Source: an uncultured Clostridia bacterium (lineage in GTDB: Bacteria > Bacillota > Clostridia > Oscillospirales > Oscillospiraceae). From it: a stretch of DNA of 14,703 nt. The notes under the pieces are model-generated. The model had not been told where the DNA came from and did not search any database. It saw nothing but the letters and a program-made list of their open reading frames with translations. The stretch spans positions 1 through 14,703 of the forward strand of contig CALEQS010000211.1 in assembly GCA_937907975.1 (NCBI GenBank), in the 5' to 3' direction. Positions 1 to 6,177 of the stretch are shown here, one piece after another. Numbering within the stretch: the stretch's first letter is position 1; every line of letters begins with the position of its first letter. Position numbers and translations under genes: made by a program.

Positions 1-958
1 GTGCGCCAAGCTGGCCCCGGACGCGGGGGCGAAGCCCGACCCGGAGGCCCTGAATGCGCTGAGCACTGTGGGTGAGTGGCTGCTTCTGCCGGTACTGGCC
101 CGGCCTGACGCCGCCGACCTGCGCGCCGCGGGCGGCGTGGGCTGTTCACTGCTGATCCCGGAGGATCGCTGGGATATTAAGCTGGTTCCGGCGGTCAAGC
201 CCGGCGTCAAACGAACTGAGCAGGCAGAACAGACTGCCGTGGGCCGCCATCTCACTGAGGAGGAATCTGCGAGACTGAACTGGGTCAATCCCTATGCCGC
301 GCTGGCCGATGCACCCTCCAAGGTGACGGCCACCCAGCTGAAGGGCCGCGAGTTGGACGAGGAGGCCGCCGAGGGCACCGCACCGGCCGCCGCACCCAAG
401 GAGATCGACTTTGCCCGCCCGCGCTTTGATCAGGCCCAGCGGGGTCTGACCGCCAATGAGATCGGCACGGCGATGCACACCGTCATGCAGCTGATCCGGC
501 TGGATCGTACGGGGAGCGTTTCGGAGGTGGCAGAGGAGGTCGCCCGGCTGGTGGCACAGGAGAGCCTGACACCGGAGGCCGCCCGGGCTGTCCGCTCGGA
601 TCAGGTGGCCGCATTCTTTGCGTCAGCGCTGGGACAGGAGGCGCTTGCCGCCCCGGATCTGCACCGCGAATTTAAATTCTCCCTGCTCACCTCTGCCGCC
701 CAGCTGAATGCGTCGCTTCCAGAAGAGGAGCAGGTGCTGATGCAGGGCGTCATCGACTGCTGTTTCACCGGCCCCGAGGGGTTGACCGTGGTGGACTTCA
801 AGACCGACCACCTGCGGCCGGGGGAGGAGCAGAGCCATTCGGAGCGTTACCGCCCCCAGATCGAGGCCTATTCCGCCGCACTGGGCTGCATTACCGGCAC
901 GCCGGTGCGCCGCCGGGTGCTCTGGTACTTTTCCACAGGGACTGGCGCGGAAATTTGA
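1..958 (+). CDS. addA: ATP-dependent helicase/nuclease subunit A (AddA), C-terminal part, 5' truncated by window edge
   Basis: The frame is open from position 2 to the tga at 956-958, so the GTG at 68 is an internal codon and about 318 C-terminal residues are present. The fragment carries the RecB-like PD-(D/E)XK nuclease domain of AddA. The conserved GTAMHTVM helix (His codon 476-478) is followed by QGVIDC, whose Asp is a metal ligand, then VVDFKTD (catalytic Asp codon 794-796, Lys two codons later) and a YRPQIEAYSAAL helix. In the family, AddA pairs with AddB to resect double-strand breaks to Chi-like sites in the cytoplasm, and this domain cuts the strand. The nuclease active site looks intact. 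The helicase motifs lie upstream of the window. RecB and CRISPR Cas4 share the fold, but the GTAMHTVM helix and VVDFKTD spacing are AddA-like. An addB gene would be expected just upstream. Confidence 0.9.
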   Translation, partial: CAKLAPDAGAKPDPEALNALSTVGEWLLLPVLARPDAADLRAAGGVGCSLLIPEDRWDIKLVPAVKPGVKRTEQAEQTAVGRHLTEEESARLNWVNPYAALADAPSKVTATQLKGRELDEEAAEGTAPAAAPKEIDFARPRFDQAQRGLTANEIGTAMHTVMQLIRLDRTGSVSEVAEEVARLVAQESLTPEAARAVRSDQVAAFFASALGQEALAAPDLHREFKFSLLTSAAQLNASLPEEEQVLMQGVIDCCFTGPEGLTVVDFKTDHLRPGEEQSHSERYRPQIEAYSAALGCITGTPVRRRVLWYFSTGTGAEI

Positions 959-978
959 AAAAATGGTGAAAGTTTTTG

Positions 979-1007
979 TTGCATTTTTCTGCGCGGCGTG
1001 CTATTAT
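979..1007 (+). promoter_or_regulatory. sigma-A type promoter of rpmE
   Basis: A TTGCAT -35 element (979-984) and a TATTAT -10 element (1002-1007) are separated by 17 bp, the ideal spacing. They sit in a locally AT-rich stretch immediately after the addA stop. The predicted transcription start is about 1014, giving a leader of about 75 nt before the rpmE ATG. An alternative -35, TTGTTG at 976-981, would leave a 20-bp spacer and is less likely. No terminator for addA is visible before this promoter. Confidence 0.7.
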
Positions 1008-1013
1008 AGATAA

Positions 1014-1088
1014 GCTCACGTGGTATGTAACAAAGTGTGCCTACCGATCGTGTTCAATCTGTGATTTTTCGAAAGGGGTGAAACAGTC
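1014..1088 (+). promoter_or_regulatory. rpmE 5' leader with an imperfect hairpin at its 5' end (candidate ribosomal-protein leader)
   Basis: The segment CACGTGGTA (1017-1025) pairs with TACCG and CGTG (1042-1052). This gives nine base pairs with one G-U pair, a 2-nt bulge (1047-1048) and a 16-nt loop, starting about 3 nt from the predicted transcription start. An unstructured-looking stretch and the Shine-Dalgarno sequence GAAAGGGGTG (1071-1080) follow, before the ATG at 1089. Ribosomal-protein leaders that bind their own product are known upstream of rpmE in several bacterial groups. Whether this is one of them cannot be decided from a single sequence. It may instead be a 5' stabilising stem. 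Confidence 0.4.
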
Positions 1089-1292
1089 ATGAAGAAAGGA
1101 ATCCATCCCGATTATCAGCAGACCACCATCCGCTGCGCTTGCGGCGCTGTCTATCCGACCGGCTCCACCAAGCAGGATATCCGTGTGGAAGTTTGTGCCA
1201 AGTGCCACCCCTTCTTCACCGGTAAGCAGAAGGTGCTCGATACCGGCGGGCGTGTCAGCCGCTTCAACAAGAAGTACGGTCTGGGCAAGTAA
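1089..1292 (+). CDS. rpmE: 50S ribosomal protein L31 (zinc-binding type)
   Basis: The 67-residue product matches the usual length and pattern of bacterial L31 (KKGIHPDY at the start, HPFFTGKQK in the middle, GRVSRFNKKYG at the end). L31 sits on the large subunit and takes part in the bridge to the 30S head. Four cysteines, C16 and C18 (CAC) plus C36 and C39 (CAKC), form the Zn(II) site, so this is the zinc-containing C+ form rather than the zinc-free paralogue expressed under zinc starvation. The ATG start is supported by GAAAGGGGTG 8 nt upstream. The gene is monocistronic in appearance, with its own promoter before it and a strong hairpin 10 nt after the stop. The zinc site makes it a potential zinc store, as described for L31 in other bacteria. 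Confidence 0.97.
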   Translation: MKKGIHPDYQQTTIRCACGAVYPTGSTKQDIRVEVCAKCHPFFTGKQKVLDTGGRVSRFNKKYGLGK

Positions 1293-1301
1293 TGCAATCA
1301 A

Positions 1302-1346
1302 CAAAACCCCCGCATCGGTCTCGATGCGGGGGTTTTGCGTCTTTTT
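1302..1346 (+). terminator. Rho-independent terminator after rpmE
   Basis: A 16-bp near-perfect hairpin has left arm 1302-1317 and right arm 1322-1337, with a 4-nt loop (1318-1321). It has an A-tract before and a T-tract after the GC core, followed by CGTCTTTTT. The final T run is interrupted by CG, so some readthrough into hflX is possible. Confidence 0.85.
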
Positions 1347-1400
1347 AGCAGGAACGGCTCAGAAGTTATGTCGACTGTTCGAGGCCGAAAGGAGGCTTTT

Positions 1401-2705
1401 ATGCCTGAGATCAACGAAGAAAAGATGAACCGCGCCATTCTGGTGGGCTTGAACAGCCCCCGGCTCAGCCGCATGGACAACGCCACCGACTCCACCATGG
1501 AGGAACTGGCCGCCCTGCTGGAGACCGCCGGCGGCGAGAGCCTTGGCGTGGTGATCCAGAATAAGGATGTGCCCGACCCGGGCACCTTTATCGGCGACGG
1601 AAAGGTGGAGGAAGTGCGGGAGCTGGTGCAGGCCACCGGCGCAGATATGGTCATTTTTGATAACGACCTGTCTCCCAGCCAGGTGCGTGTGCTCACCGAG
1701 CGCATGGGTGTGCAGGTCATGGACCGCTCCGCGCTGATCCTGGACATTTTTGCCCAGCGTGCCCGCACCCGTGAGGGCCGCCTTCAGGTGGAGCTGGCCC
1801 AGTATAAGTACCTGCTGCCCCGGCTGACCGGTATGTGGAAGCACCTGACCCGGCAGAATGCCTCCGGCGGCAAGTCGCCCATCGGTACCCGCGGTCCCGG
1901 TGAAACTCAGCTGGAGTCCGACCGCCGGCACATCCGCCGCAAGATCCAGAAGCTGGAGGAGGAACTGGCCGAGGTGCGCCGGATCCGGGGCGTCCAGCGG
2001 GAGCGGCGCATCAAAAATGAAGTGCCCGTGGTCGCCATCGTGGGCTATACCAACGCGGGCAAATCCACCCTGCTGAACAAGCTGACCGGCGCGGCCATTC
2101 CGGCCAACAACCGCCTGTTCGACACGCTGGATACCACCACTCGTATGCTGGAGATCACTGATACCTGCACGGTGCTGATCTCCGACACCGTCGGCTTCAT
2201 CCGTAAACTGCCCCACCATCTGGTGGAGGCTTTCAAGGCTACGCTGGAAGAGCTGGAGTACGCCGATCTGCTCATCCATGTCATTGACGCCTCCAATCCC
2301 GAGTGGCGGGAGCAGGCCGACGTGGTGGACGGGCTGATCCGGGAGCTGGGGGCTCAGGAGACGCCCCGGCTGGAGGTGTTCAACAAGTCCGACCTCTATG
2401 TGGGCGAGATCCGCCCCCATGGAGAAAATATCGTATCTGTCTCTGCAAGAACCGGCGAGGGCCTGGATAAGATGCTCCAGATGATCGCCGAACGGTTGGA
2501 CACCGGCGCAAAGAAGGTGGAGCTCCACCTGCCCTACGATCAGGGCGGTGTGGTGGATACCCTTTACCGGGAGGCCAAGGTGGAAAAGGTGGAGTACGCC
2601 GAGACCATTGAGGTCACTGCGGTGCTGACGCCCCGCCTGCTGGGCCAGCTGCGGCAGTGGATCTATCCCCCGGTGCCGGAGCACAAAGAGGACTGGGAAG
2701 AATGA
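1401..2705 (+). CDS. hflX: GTPase HflX, ribosome-splitting translation factor
   Basis: The 434-residue product (family usual about 420-430) has an N-terminal HflX domain (PGTFIGDGKVEE, residues 60-71), the RGPGETQLE linker with a basic coiled helix (164-205), and a G domain. The GTPase motifs are all intact: G1 GYTNAGKST (215-223), G2 TTTR (245-248), G3 DTVG (262-265), G4 NKSD (328-331) and G5 SAR (348-350). HflX binds the 50S subunit and dissociates stalled or heat-damaged ribosomes using GTP. The ATG at 1401 was chosen because AAAGGAGG (1388-1395) lies 5 nt upstream. The in-frame TTG at 1335 falls inside the rpmE terminator hairpin and is rejected. The stop overlaps the next gene in an ATGA, so the two are translationally coupled. 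No clear promoter separates this gene from the terminator. Confidence 0.96.
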   Translation: MPEINEEKMNRAILVGLNSPRLSRMDNATDSTMEELAALLETAGGESLGVVIQNKDVPDPGTFIGDGKVEEVRELVQATGADMVIFDNDLSPSQVRVLTERMGVQVMDRSALILDIFAQRARTREGRLQVELAQYKYLLPRLTGMWKHLTRQNASGGKSPIGTRGPGETQLESDRRHIRRKIQKLEEELAEVRRIRGVQRERRIKNEVPVVAIVGYTNAGKSTLLNKLTGAAIPANNRLFDTLDTTTRMLEITDTCTVLISDTVGFIRKLPHHLVEAFKATLEELEYADLLIHVIDASNPEWREQADVVDGLIRELGAQETPRLEVFNKSDLYVGEIRPHGENIVSVSARTGEGLDKMLQMIAERLDTGAKKVELHLPYDQGGVVDTLYREAKVEKVEYAETIEVTAVLTPRLLGQLRQWIYPPVPEHKEDWEE

Positions 2706-3346
2706 CGGAGTATTATATCCCCACCCGGGCTGCCGAGTCGGAGTTCGTGGAAAAGCGCTCCCGCTTCATTGGCTATATCGAGCCGGTGGAGACCGAGGCG
2801 GAGGCCCGTGCCTTTGTGGAGAAGATCAAAAAGCGCCACTACGACGCCCGCCACAACTGCTGGTGCTACCTGATTCGGGAGGGGGGCGTGGTGCGTTACT
2901 CCGACGACGGTGAGCCCCAGGGCACCGCCGGACAGCCCATGCTGGGTGTGTTTGAAAAGGAGGGCATCACCGATCTGGTGTGTGTCGTGACTCGATATTT
3001 CGGAGGCATCCTGCTGGGCACCGGGGGACTGCTGAGAGCCTATACCAGGGGGGCCAAAGATGCGCTGGACGCCGCCGGCGTCAGCGTAGTGCGCCGCTGG
3101 GTGCGTCATCTGGTGCCCTGCTCTTACAGTTTGTATGAGCGGCTGAAGCAGGAGACCGAACGCTTTGGCGCGGTCATTGAGGACACGGAGTACGGCGCGG
3201 ACATCGTGCTCACCGTGCTGGTGCCGGAGGAGCAGAGTGACGCCTACGCCGCCCGTATTCTGGATTTCACTGCCGGAACGGTGGAGACACTGGTGGACGG
3301 CGAGGTGTTTCAGCCTGTGCCGGTGCGCCCAGGCACGCAGAATTAA
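2702..3346 (+). CDS. YigZ/YvyE family (IMPACT-like, UPF0029) protein
   Basis: The product has 214 residues, the normal length for bacterial YigZ/YvyE. The N-terminal UPF0029/IMPACT domain shows the conserved YSDDGEPQGTAGQPML (66-81) and the TRYFGGILLGTGGLLRAYT segment (97-115). The C-terminal part is the smaller ferredoxin-like UPF0029 domain (about 140-205). The biochemical role in bacteria is not settled. The eukaryotic homologue IMPACT/Yih1 competes with Gcn2 for Gcn1 in translational control, and its position directly behind hflX suggests a translation-stress link (inference). The ATG at 2702 overlaps the hflX stop (ATGA), which fixes the start. Longer readings from 2657 would run backwards into hflX without conserved sequence. 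Confidence 0.9.
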   Translation: MTEYYIPTRAAESEFVEKRSRFIGYIEPVETEAEARAFVEKIKKRHYDARHNCWCYLIREGGVVRYSDDGEPQGTAGQPMLGVFEKEGITDLVCVVTRYFGGILLGTGGLLRAYTRGAKDALDAAGVSVVRRWVRHLVPCSYSLYERLKQETERFGAVIEDTEYGADIVLTVLVPEEQSDAYAARILDFTAGTVETLVDGEVFQPVPVRPGTQN

Positions 3347-3356
3347 AGGAGAGATT

Positions 3357-3779
3357 ATGCTGGTACCCTATTGTCATACTGTGCAGTATTATGAGACGGA
3401 TCAGATGGCCATTGTCCACCACTCCAATTATATCCGCTGGTTCGAGGAGGCCCGGGTGGACTGGTTTGAGCAGATGGGTCTGCCCTTTGCCCAGATCGAG
3501 CGCATGGGCATTCAGATCCCGGTGGTGAGCTGCGCGGCGAAATATCACTCTTCAGCCCGCTTTGGCGAGCAGGTGCGTATTTATCTGGAAAAGCGCGCCT
3601 ATAATGGCGTGCGCCTGACGGTGGGCTATCGGGTGGTGGATGCCGCAGACGGTACACTCCGCGCCACCGGCTCCAGCGAGCACTGCTTTACCGATGGCGC
3701 AGGGCATATCCTGAACCTGCGCCGCCGCTATCCAGAGGTGAACAGGCTTTTTGAAGTGCCGCTGGAGTATGAGAACTGA
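3357..3779 (+). CDS. acyl-CoA thioesterase, YbgC/4HBT hotdog family
   Basis: The 140-residue single hotdog-domain protein carries the family signature YYETDQMAIVHHSNYIRWFEEAR (11-33). The catalytic Asp is D15 and the VHH..Y follows, as in 4-hydroxybenzoyl-CoA thioesterase and YbgC/FadM enzymes. It should hydrolyse acyl-CoA (or acyl-ACP) thioesters in the cytoplasm, probably as a homotetramer; the physiological substrate cannot be read from the sequence. The ATG at 3357 has an AAAGGAGAG ribosome binding site overlapping the upstream stop and lies only 10 nt after it, so it is the third gene of the hflX operon. In-frame sequence further upstream (from 3165) lies within the yigZ coding region and is not family-like. 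A strong terminator follows. Confidence 0.88.
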   Translation: MLVPYCHTVQYYETDQMAIVHHSNYIRWFEEARVDWFEQMGLPFAQIERMGIQIPVVSCAAKYHSSARFGEQVRIYLEKRAYNGVRLTVGYRVVDAADGTLRATGSSEHCFTDGAGHILNLRRRYPEVNRLFEVPLEYEN

Positions 3780-3791
3780 ACAAATTCAGAT

Positions 3792-3832
3792 TGGCCCGCC
3801 CCGCGCAGTATTTGCGCGGGGCGGGCCTTTTG
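3792..3832 (+). terminator. Rho-independent terminator closing the hflX-yigZ-thioesterase operon
   Basis: A very GC-rich 15-bp perfect stem (3793-3807 with 3813-3827) has a 5-nt loop GTATT and is followed by TTTT. It begins 13 nt after the thioesterase stop. Confidence 0.88.
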
Positions 3833-3878
3833 CGCCTGTGGTTCATAATTTCGCTACAAAATAGTCATAGAAAAATCA

Positions 3879-3907
3879 TTGACGAACGTACATAAAATGA
3901 TTATTAT
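3879..3907 (+). promoter_or_regulatory. sigma-A type promoter of the marR-ABC exporter operon
   Basis: TTGACG (3879-3884) and TATTAT (3902-3907) are spaced by exactly 17 bp, a near-consensus vegetative promoter. The surrounding 120 bp is AT-rich in an otherwise GC-rich window. The predicted start of transcription is about 3914, inside the dyads annotated as the operator, so a bound repressor would block initiation. Confidence 0.8.
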
Positions 3908-3911
3908 AGTC

Positions 3912-3936
3912 AACAATAATTGTTCTAAAATTAGAA
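3912..3936. promoter_or_regulatory. candidate MarR operator: two overlapping inverted repeats at the transcription start
   Basis: The first dyad is AACAAT-A-ATTGTT (3912-3924). The second is TTCTAA-AA-TTAGAA (3923-3936). They share two bases and cover roughly +1 to +23 relative to the predicted start. MarR proteins are dimers that bind AT-rich palindromes of this size next to their own promoters, so autorepression is the simplest reading. Binding is inferred, not shown. Confidence 0.6.
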
Positions 3937-3944
3937 TATCTAAA

Positions 3945-3961
3945 AAGGAGGAAATATTTTG
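3945..3961 (+). promoter_or_regulatory. ribosome binding site fixing the TTG start of marR
   Basis: AAGGAGG (3945-3951) is followed by a 7-nt spacer and TTG (3959-3961). The complementarity to 16S rRNA is near maximal, while the nearest in-frame ATG (codon 13 of the reading) has no comparable site. Confidence 0.75.
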
Positions 3962-4408
3962 AAACCGGTAGAGCTGTTTACGGCTCATCGAAAAATGTAT
4001 GCGCTTGCCGTGGAGCAGATCCAGCCGCTGTGCCGGAAGTACGGCATCAATCAGACCTGCTTCGATGTGCTGATGTTCTTTGCCAACAACCCGGAGTACA
4101 ACACGGCCCGGGATGTCTGCTGTGTGCGCGGCATCAAAAGCGGCCTTGCCTCAGTGGCAGTTGAGACGCTGATCGACAAAGGCTATCTCTCCCGGCAGGA
4201 GGACCCGCGTGACCGGCGCATCAAGCGGCTGGCAGTGACGAGTGCGGCGGCAGAACTGATCCAGGAGGGCCGCGCAGTCCAGCATCGGGTGGCAGAGATG
4301 GTGACCGCCGGCATCCCCAAAGAGGAACTGGAGGCATACTGGCGGGTCACAGAGCGCATGACGCAGAACATTCAGGCGCTGAAAACAGGAGGAACGAACC
4401 TTGATTAA
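3959..4408 (+). CDS. MarR family transcriptional regulator
   Basis: The 149-residue, mostly helical protein has the MarR winged-helix layout. A dimerisation helix (about 5-27) is followed by helices around 32-45, the recognition helix region 58-73 (GIKSGLASVAVETLIDKGYL) and a wing with the signature D-x-R-D-R-R (82-87). C-terminal dimerisation helices end the protein. MarR proteins usually repress adjacent efflux genes and release DNA when they bind a small ligand or are oxidised. It starts at TTG with a strong Shine-Dalgarno. Its last 8 nt overlap the start of the first ABC gene, and it lies behind a promoter with dyads, so it likely autoregulates the whole cassette. Cysteines at 25, 34, 54 and 55 could allow redox sensing (speculative). 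The inducer is unknown. Confidence 0.85.
   Translation: MKPVELFTAHRKMYALAVEQIQPLCRKYGINQTCFDVLMFFANNPEYNTARDVCCVRGIKSGLASVAVETLIDKGYLSRQEDPRDRRIKRLAVTSAAAELIQEGRAVQHRVAEMVTAGIPKEELEAYWRVTERMTQNIQALKTGGTNLD
4387..4403 (+). promoter_or_regulatory. ribosome binding site inside marR fixing the TTG start of the first ABC gene
   Basis: AGGAGG (4387-4392) is followed by an 8-nt spacer and TTG (4401-4403), all within the last codons of marR. The next in-frame ATG is at 4443 and has no good site. The overlap couples transporter translation to marR. Confidence 0.75.
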
Positions 4409-6161
4409 ACTATTGAAACGGCTGCGCGGGAGAGAGTGGGCCATGATCGCCCTCTGCTCCGCGCTGGTGCTGGGGCAGATCTATTTTGATCTGCGCCTGC
4501 CCGATTTTATGAGCGACCTCACCGTGCTGGTCAAAACGCCGGGCAGCACCATGTCCGACATTCTGGCCACCGGCGGCAAGATGCTGGCCTGCACCCTGGC
4601 CAGTGCAGTGCTGGCCATTGCCTGCGGCTTCCTGGCCGCAAAGGTGTCGTCCGGCTTCAGCTATACGATCCGGGAAAAGCTCTTTGACAAAGTGGCGGAT
4701 TTCGGCCAGCAGGAGATGATGTCCTTCTCCGTGCCCAGTCTGATCAACCGCACCACCAACGACATCACCCAGATCCAGATGCTGCTGGCCATGGGCCTTC
4801 AGATCATCGTCAAGGCTCCGGTCATGGCGGTCTGGGCGGTCATTAAGATCATCAATAAGGGCTGGCAGCTCTCTGCCATCACGGCGGGCTTTATCGTGGT
4901 CCTGCTGGCAATGATGGCGGTCATCATTGTGGTCGTCCTGCCCCGGGTCAAACGGGTGCAGAAGCTGACCGACAACATCAACCAGATCGCCCGTGAAAAC
5001 CTGACCGGCATCAATGTGGTGCACGCCTACAATGCGGAGGAGTATCAGAACGAGAAGTTTGAAAAGGCCAACAGCGTGCTGATGCATACCCAGCTCTTCA
5101 ATCAGCGGGCCTTTGCGCTGCTGATGCCCGCGGTCACGCTGGCGATGAATGCCCTGTCGCTGGTCATTTACTGGGTGGGCGCAGCACTGGTCAATGCCAT
5201 CCCGGCGGCGGACGTGATGAGCCGCCTGACCAGCTTCGGCAATATTGTGGTGTTTGGCACCTATGCCACCTATGTCATCATGTCCATTATGATGATGGTT
5301 ATGATTATTATGCTGCTGCCCTCCGCCCAGGTCTCCGCCCAGCGCATCAATGAGGTGCTGGATACCAGGGTCAGCCTGACGCCCGGCCAGACCACCGAGA
5401 GTCCCGAACAGGGCACCGTGGAGTTCCGGGACGTGAGCTTCTACTATCCCACCTCCGGCAAAGACGTGCTGGAGCACATCAGCTTCAAGGCAGAGAGGGG
5501 ACAGACCGTCGCCTTCATCGGCTCCACCGGCAGCGGCAAGACCACGCTGGTCAGCCTGGCGGCCCGGTTCTACGACGCCACCGCCGGCCAGGTGCTGGTC
5601 GATGGGGTGGACGTGAAGGATTACAGCTTCGATGCGCTCTATGACCGCATTGGCTATGTGACCCAGAAGGCTGTTCTGTTTTCCGGTGACGTGCGCAGCA
5701 ACGTCCTGTTTGGCGAGAGCCGGGGAGAGAAGGACGATGCCGCCGTCAATGAGGCCATATCGCTGGCGCAGGCGGAAGAATTTGTCTCCAAACTGCCTGC
5801 CGGATTGGATGCCCCCATTTCGCAGGGCGGTTCCAACGTGTCCGGCGGCCAGAAGCAGCGCCTGTGCATTGCCCGCGCGCTGGCCCGCAAGCCGGAGATC
5901 CTGATCTTTGATGACTCGTTCTCCGCGCTGGACTATAAGACCGACGCCGCCCTGCGCGCCGGTCTCCGGGAGCAGCTCAGCGATACCACCTGCCTGATCG
6001 TGGCCCAGCGCATTGGCACCATCCGTAATGCGGACAAGATCGTCGTGCTGGACGAGGGCAGAGCCGTGGGCATCGGCACCCATGAGGAACTGCTGAAGAA
6101 CTGCCCGGTCTACCGGGAGATCGCCATGTCCCAGCTCTCGGAAGAAGAGCTGGACGCCTGA
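4401..6161 (+). CDS. heterodimeric ABC exporter, subunit 1 (degenerate catalytic NBD, BmrC/TM287-like)
   Basis: The 586-residue half-transporter has an N-terminal type-1 exporter membrane domain of about six segments (roughly 15-30, 58-80, 132-150, 157-180, 240-265, 283-306) and a C-terminal nucleotide-binding domain. The NBD shows Walker A GSTGSGKT (374-381), Q-loop Q422, a canonical signature VSGGQ (480-484) and Walker B LIFDD (501-505). The catalytic Glu is replaced by D505, and the H-loop His is replaced by Gln (VAQR, Q536). The same D and Q substitutions characterise the non-hydrolysing site of asymmetric exporters such as TM287/288 and BmrCD. With the next gene it should export drugs, lipids or peptides; the substrate cannot be inferred. 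It starts with TTG behind AGGAGG and overlaps marR by 8 nt. Confidence 0.93.
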   Translation: MIKLLKRLRGREWAMIALCSALVLGQIYFDLRLPDFMSDLTVLVKTPGSTMSDILATGGKMLACTLASAVLAIACGFLAAKVSSGFSYTIREKLFDKVADFGQQEMMSFSVPSLINRTTNDITQIQMLLAMGLQIIVKAPVMAVWAVIKIINKGWQLSAITAGFIVVLLAMMAVIIVVVLPRVKRVQKLTDNINQIARENLTGINVVHAYNAEEYQNEKFEKANSVLMHTQLFNQRAFALLMPAVTLAMNALSLVIYWVGAALVNAIPAADVMSRLTSFGNIVVFGTYATYVIMSIMMMVMIIMLLPSAQVSAQRINEVLDTRVSLTPGQTTESPEQGTVEFRDVSFYYPTSGKDVLEHISFKAERGQTVAFIGSTGSGKTTLVSLAARFYDATAGQVLVDGVDVKDYSFDALYDRIGYVTQKAVLFSGDVRSNVLFGESRGEKDDAAVNEAISLAQAEEFVSKLPAGLDAPISQGGSNVSGGQKQRLCIARALARKPEILIFDDSFSALDYKTDAALRAGLREQLSDTTCLIVAQRIGTIRNADKIVVLDEGRAVGIGTHEELLKNCPVYREIAMSQLSEEELDA

Positions 6162-6177
6162 GAGGAGGCAACATGAA

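Noticed and set aside
68..70. GTG as a start of a separate 296-residue protein
   Set aside because: The frame is open to the window edge and the product is the C-terminus of AddA, so this is an internal valine codon.
959..978. Possible addA terminator in the AT-rich stretch after its stop
   Set aside because: Only a weak A/T pairing is present with no GC stem, so no terminator is called.
1335..1400. Upstream in-frame TTG start for hflX
   Set aside because: It lies in the rpmE terminator hairpin and adds 22 non-conserved residues, while AAAGGAGG sits 5 nt before the ATG at 1401.
1359..2684. A 441-codon minus-strand open frame opposite hflX
   Set aside because: It has no ribosome binding site of note or family motif, and lies fully antisense to hflX, whose G1-G5 motifs are intact.
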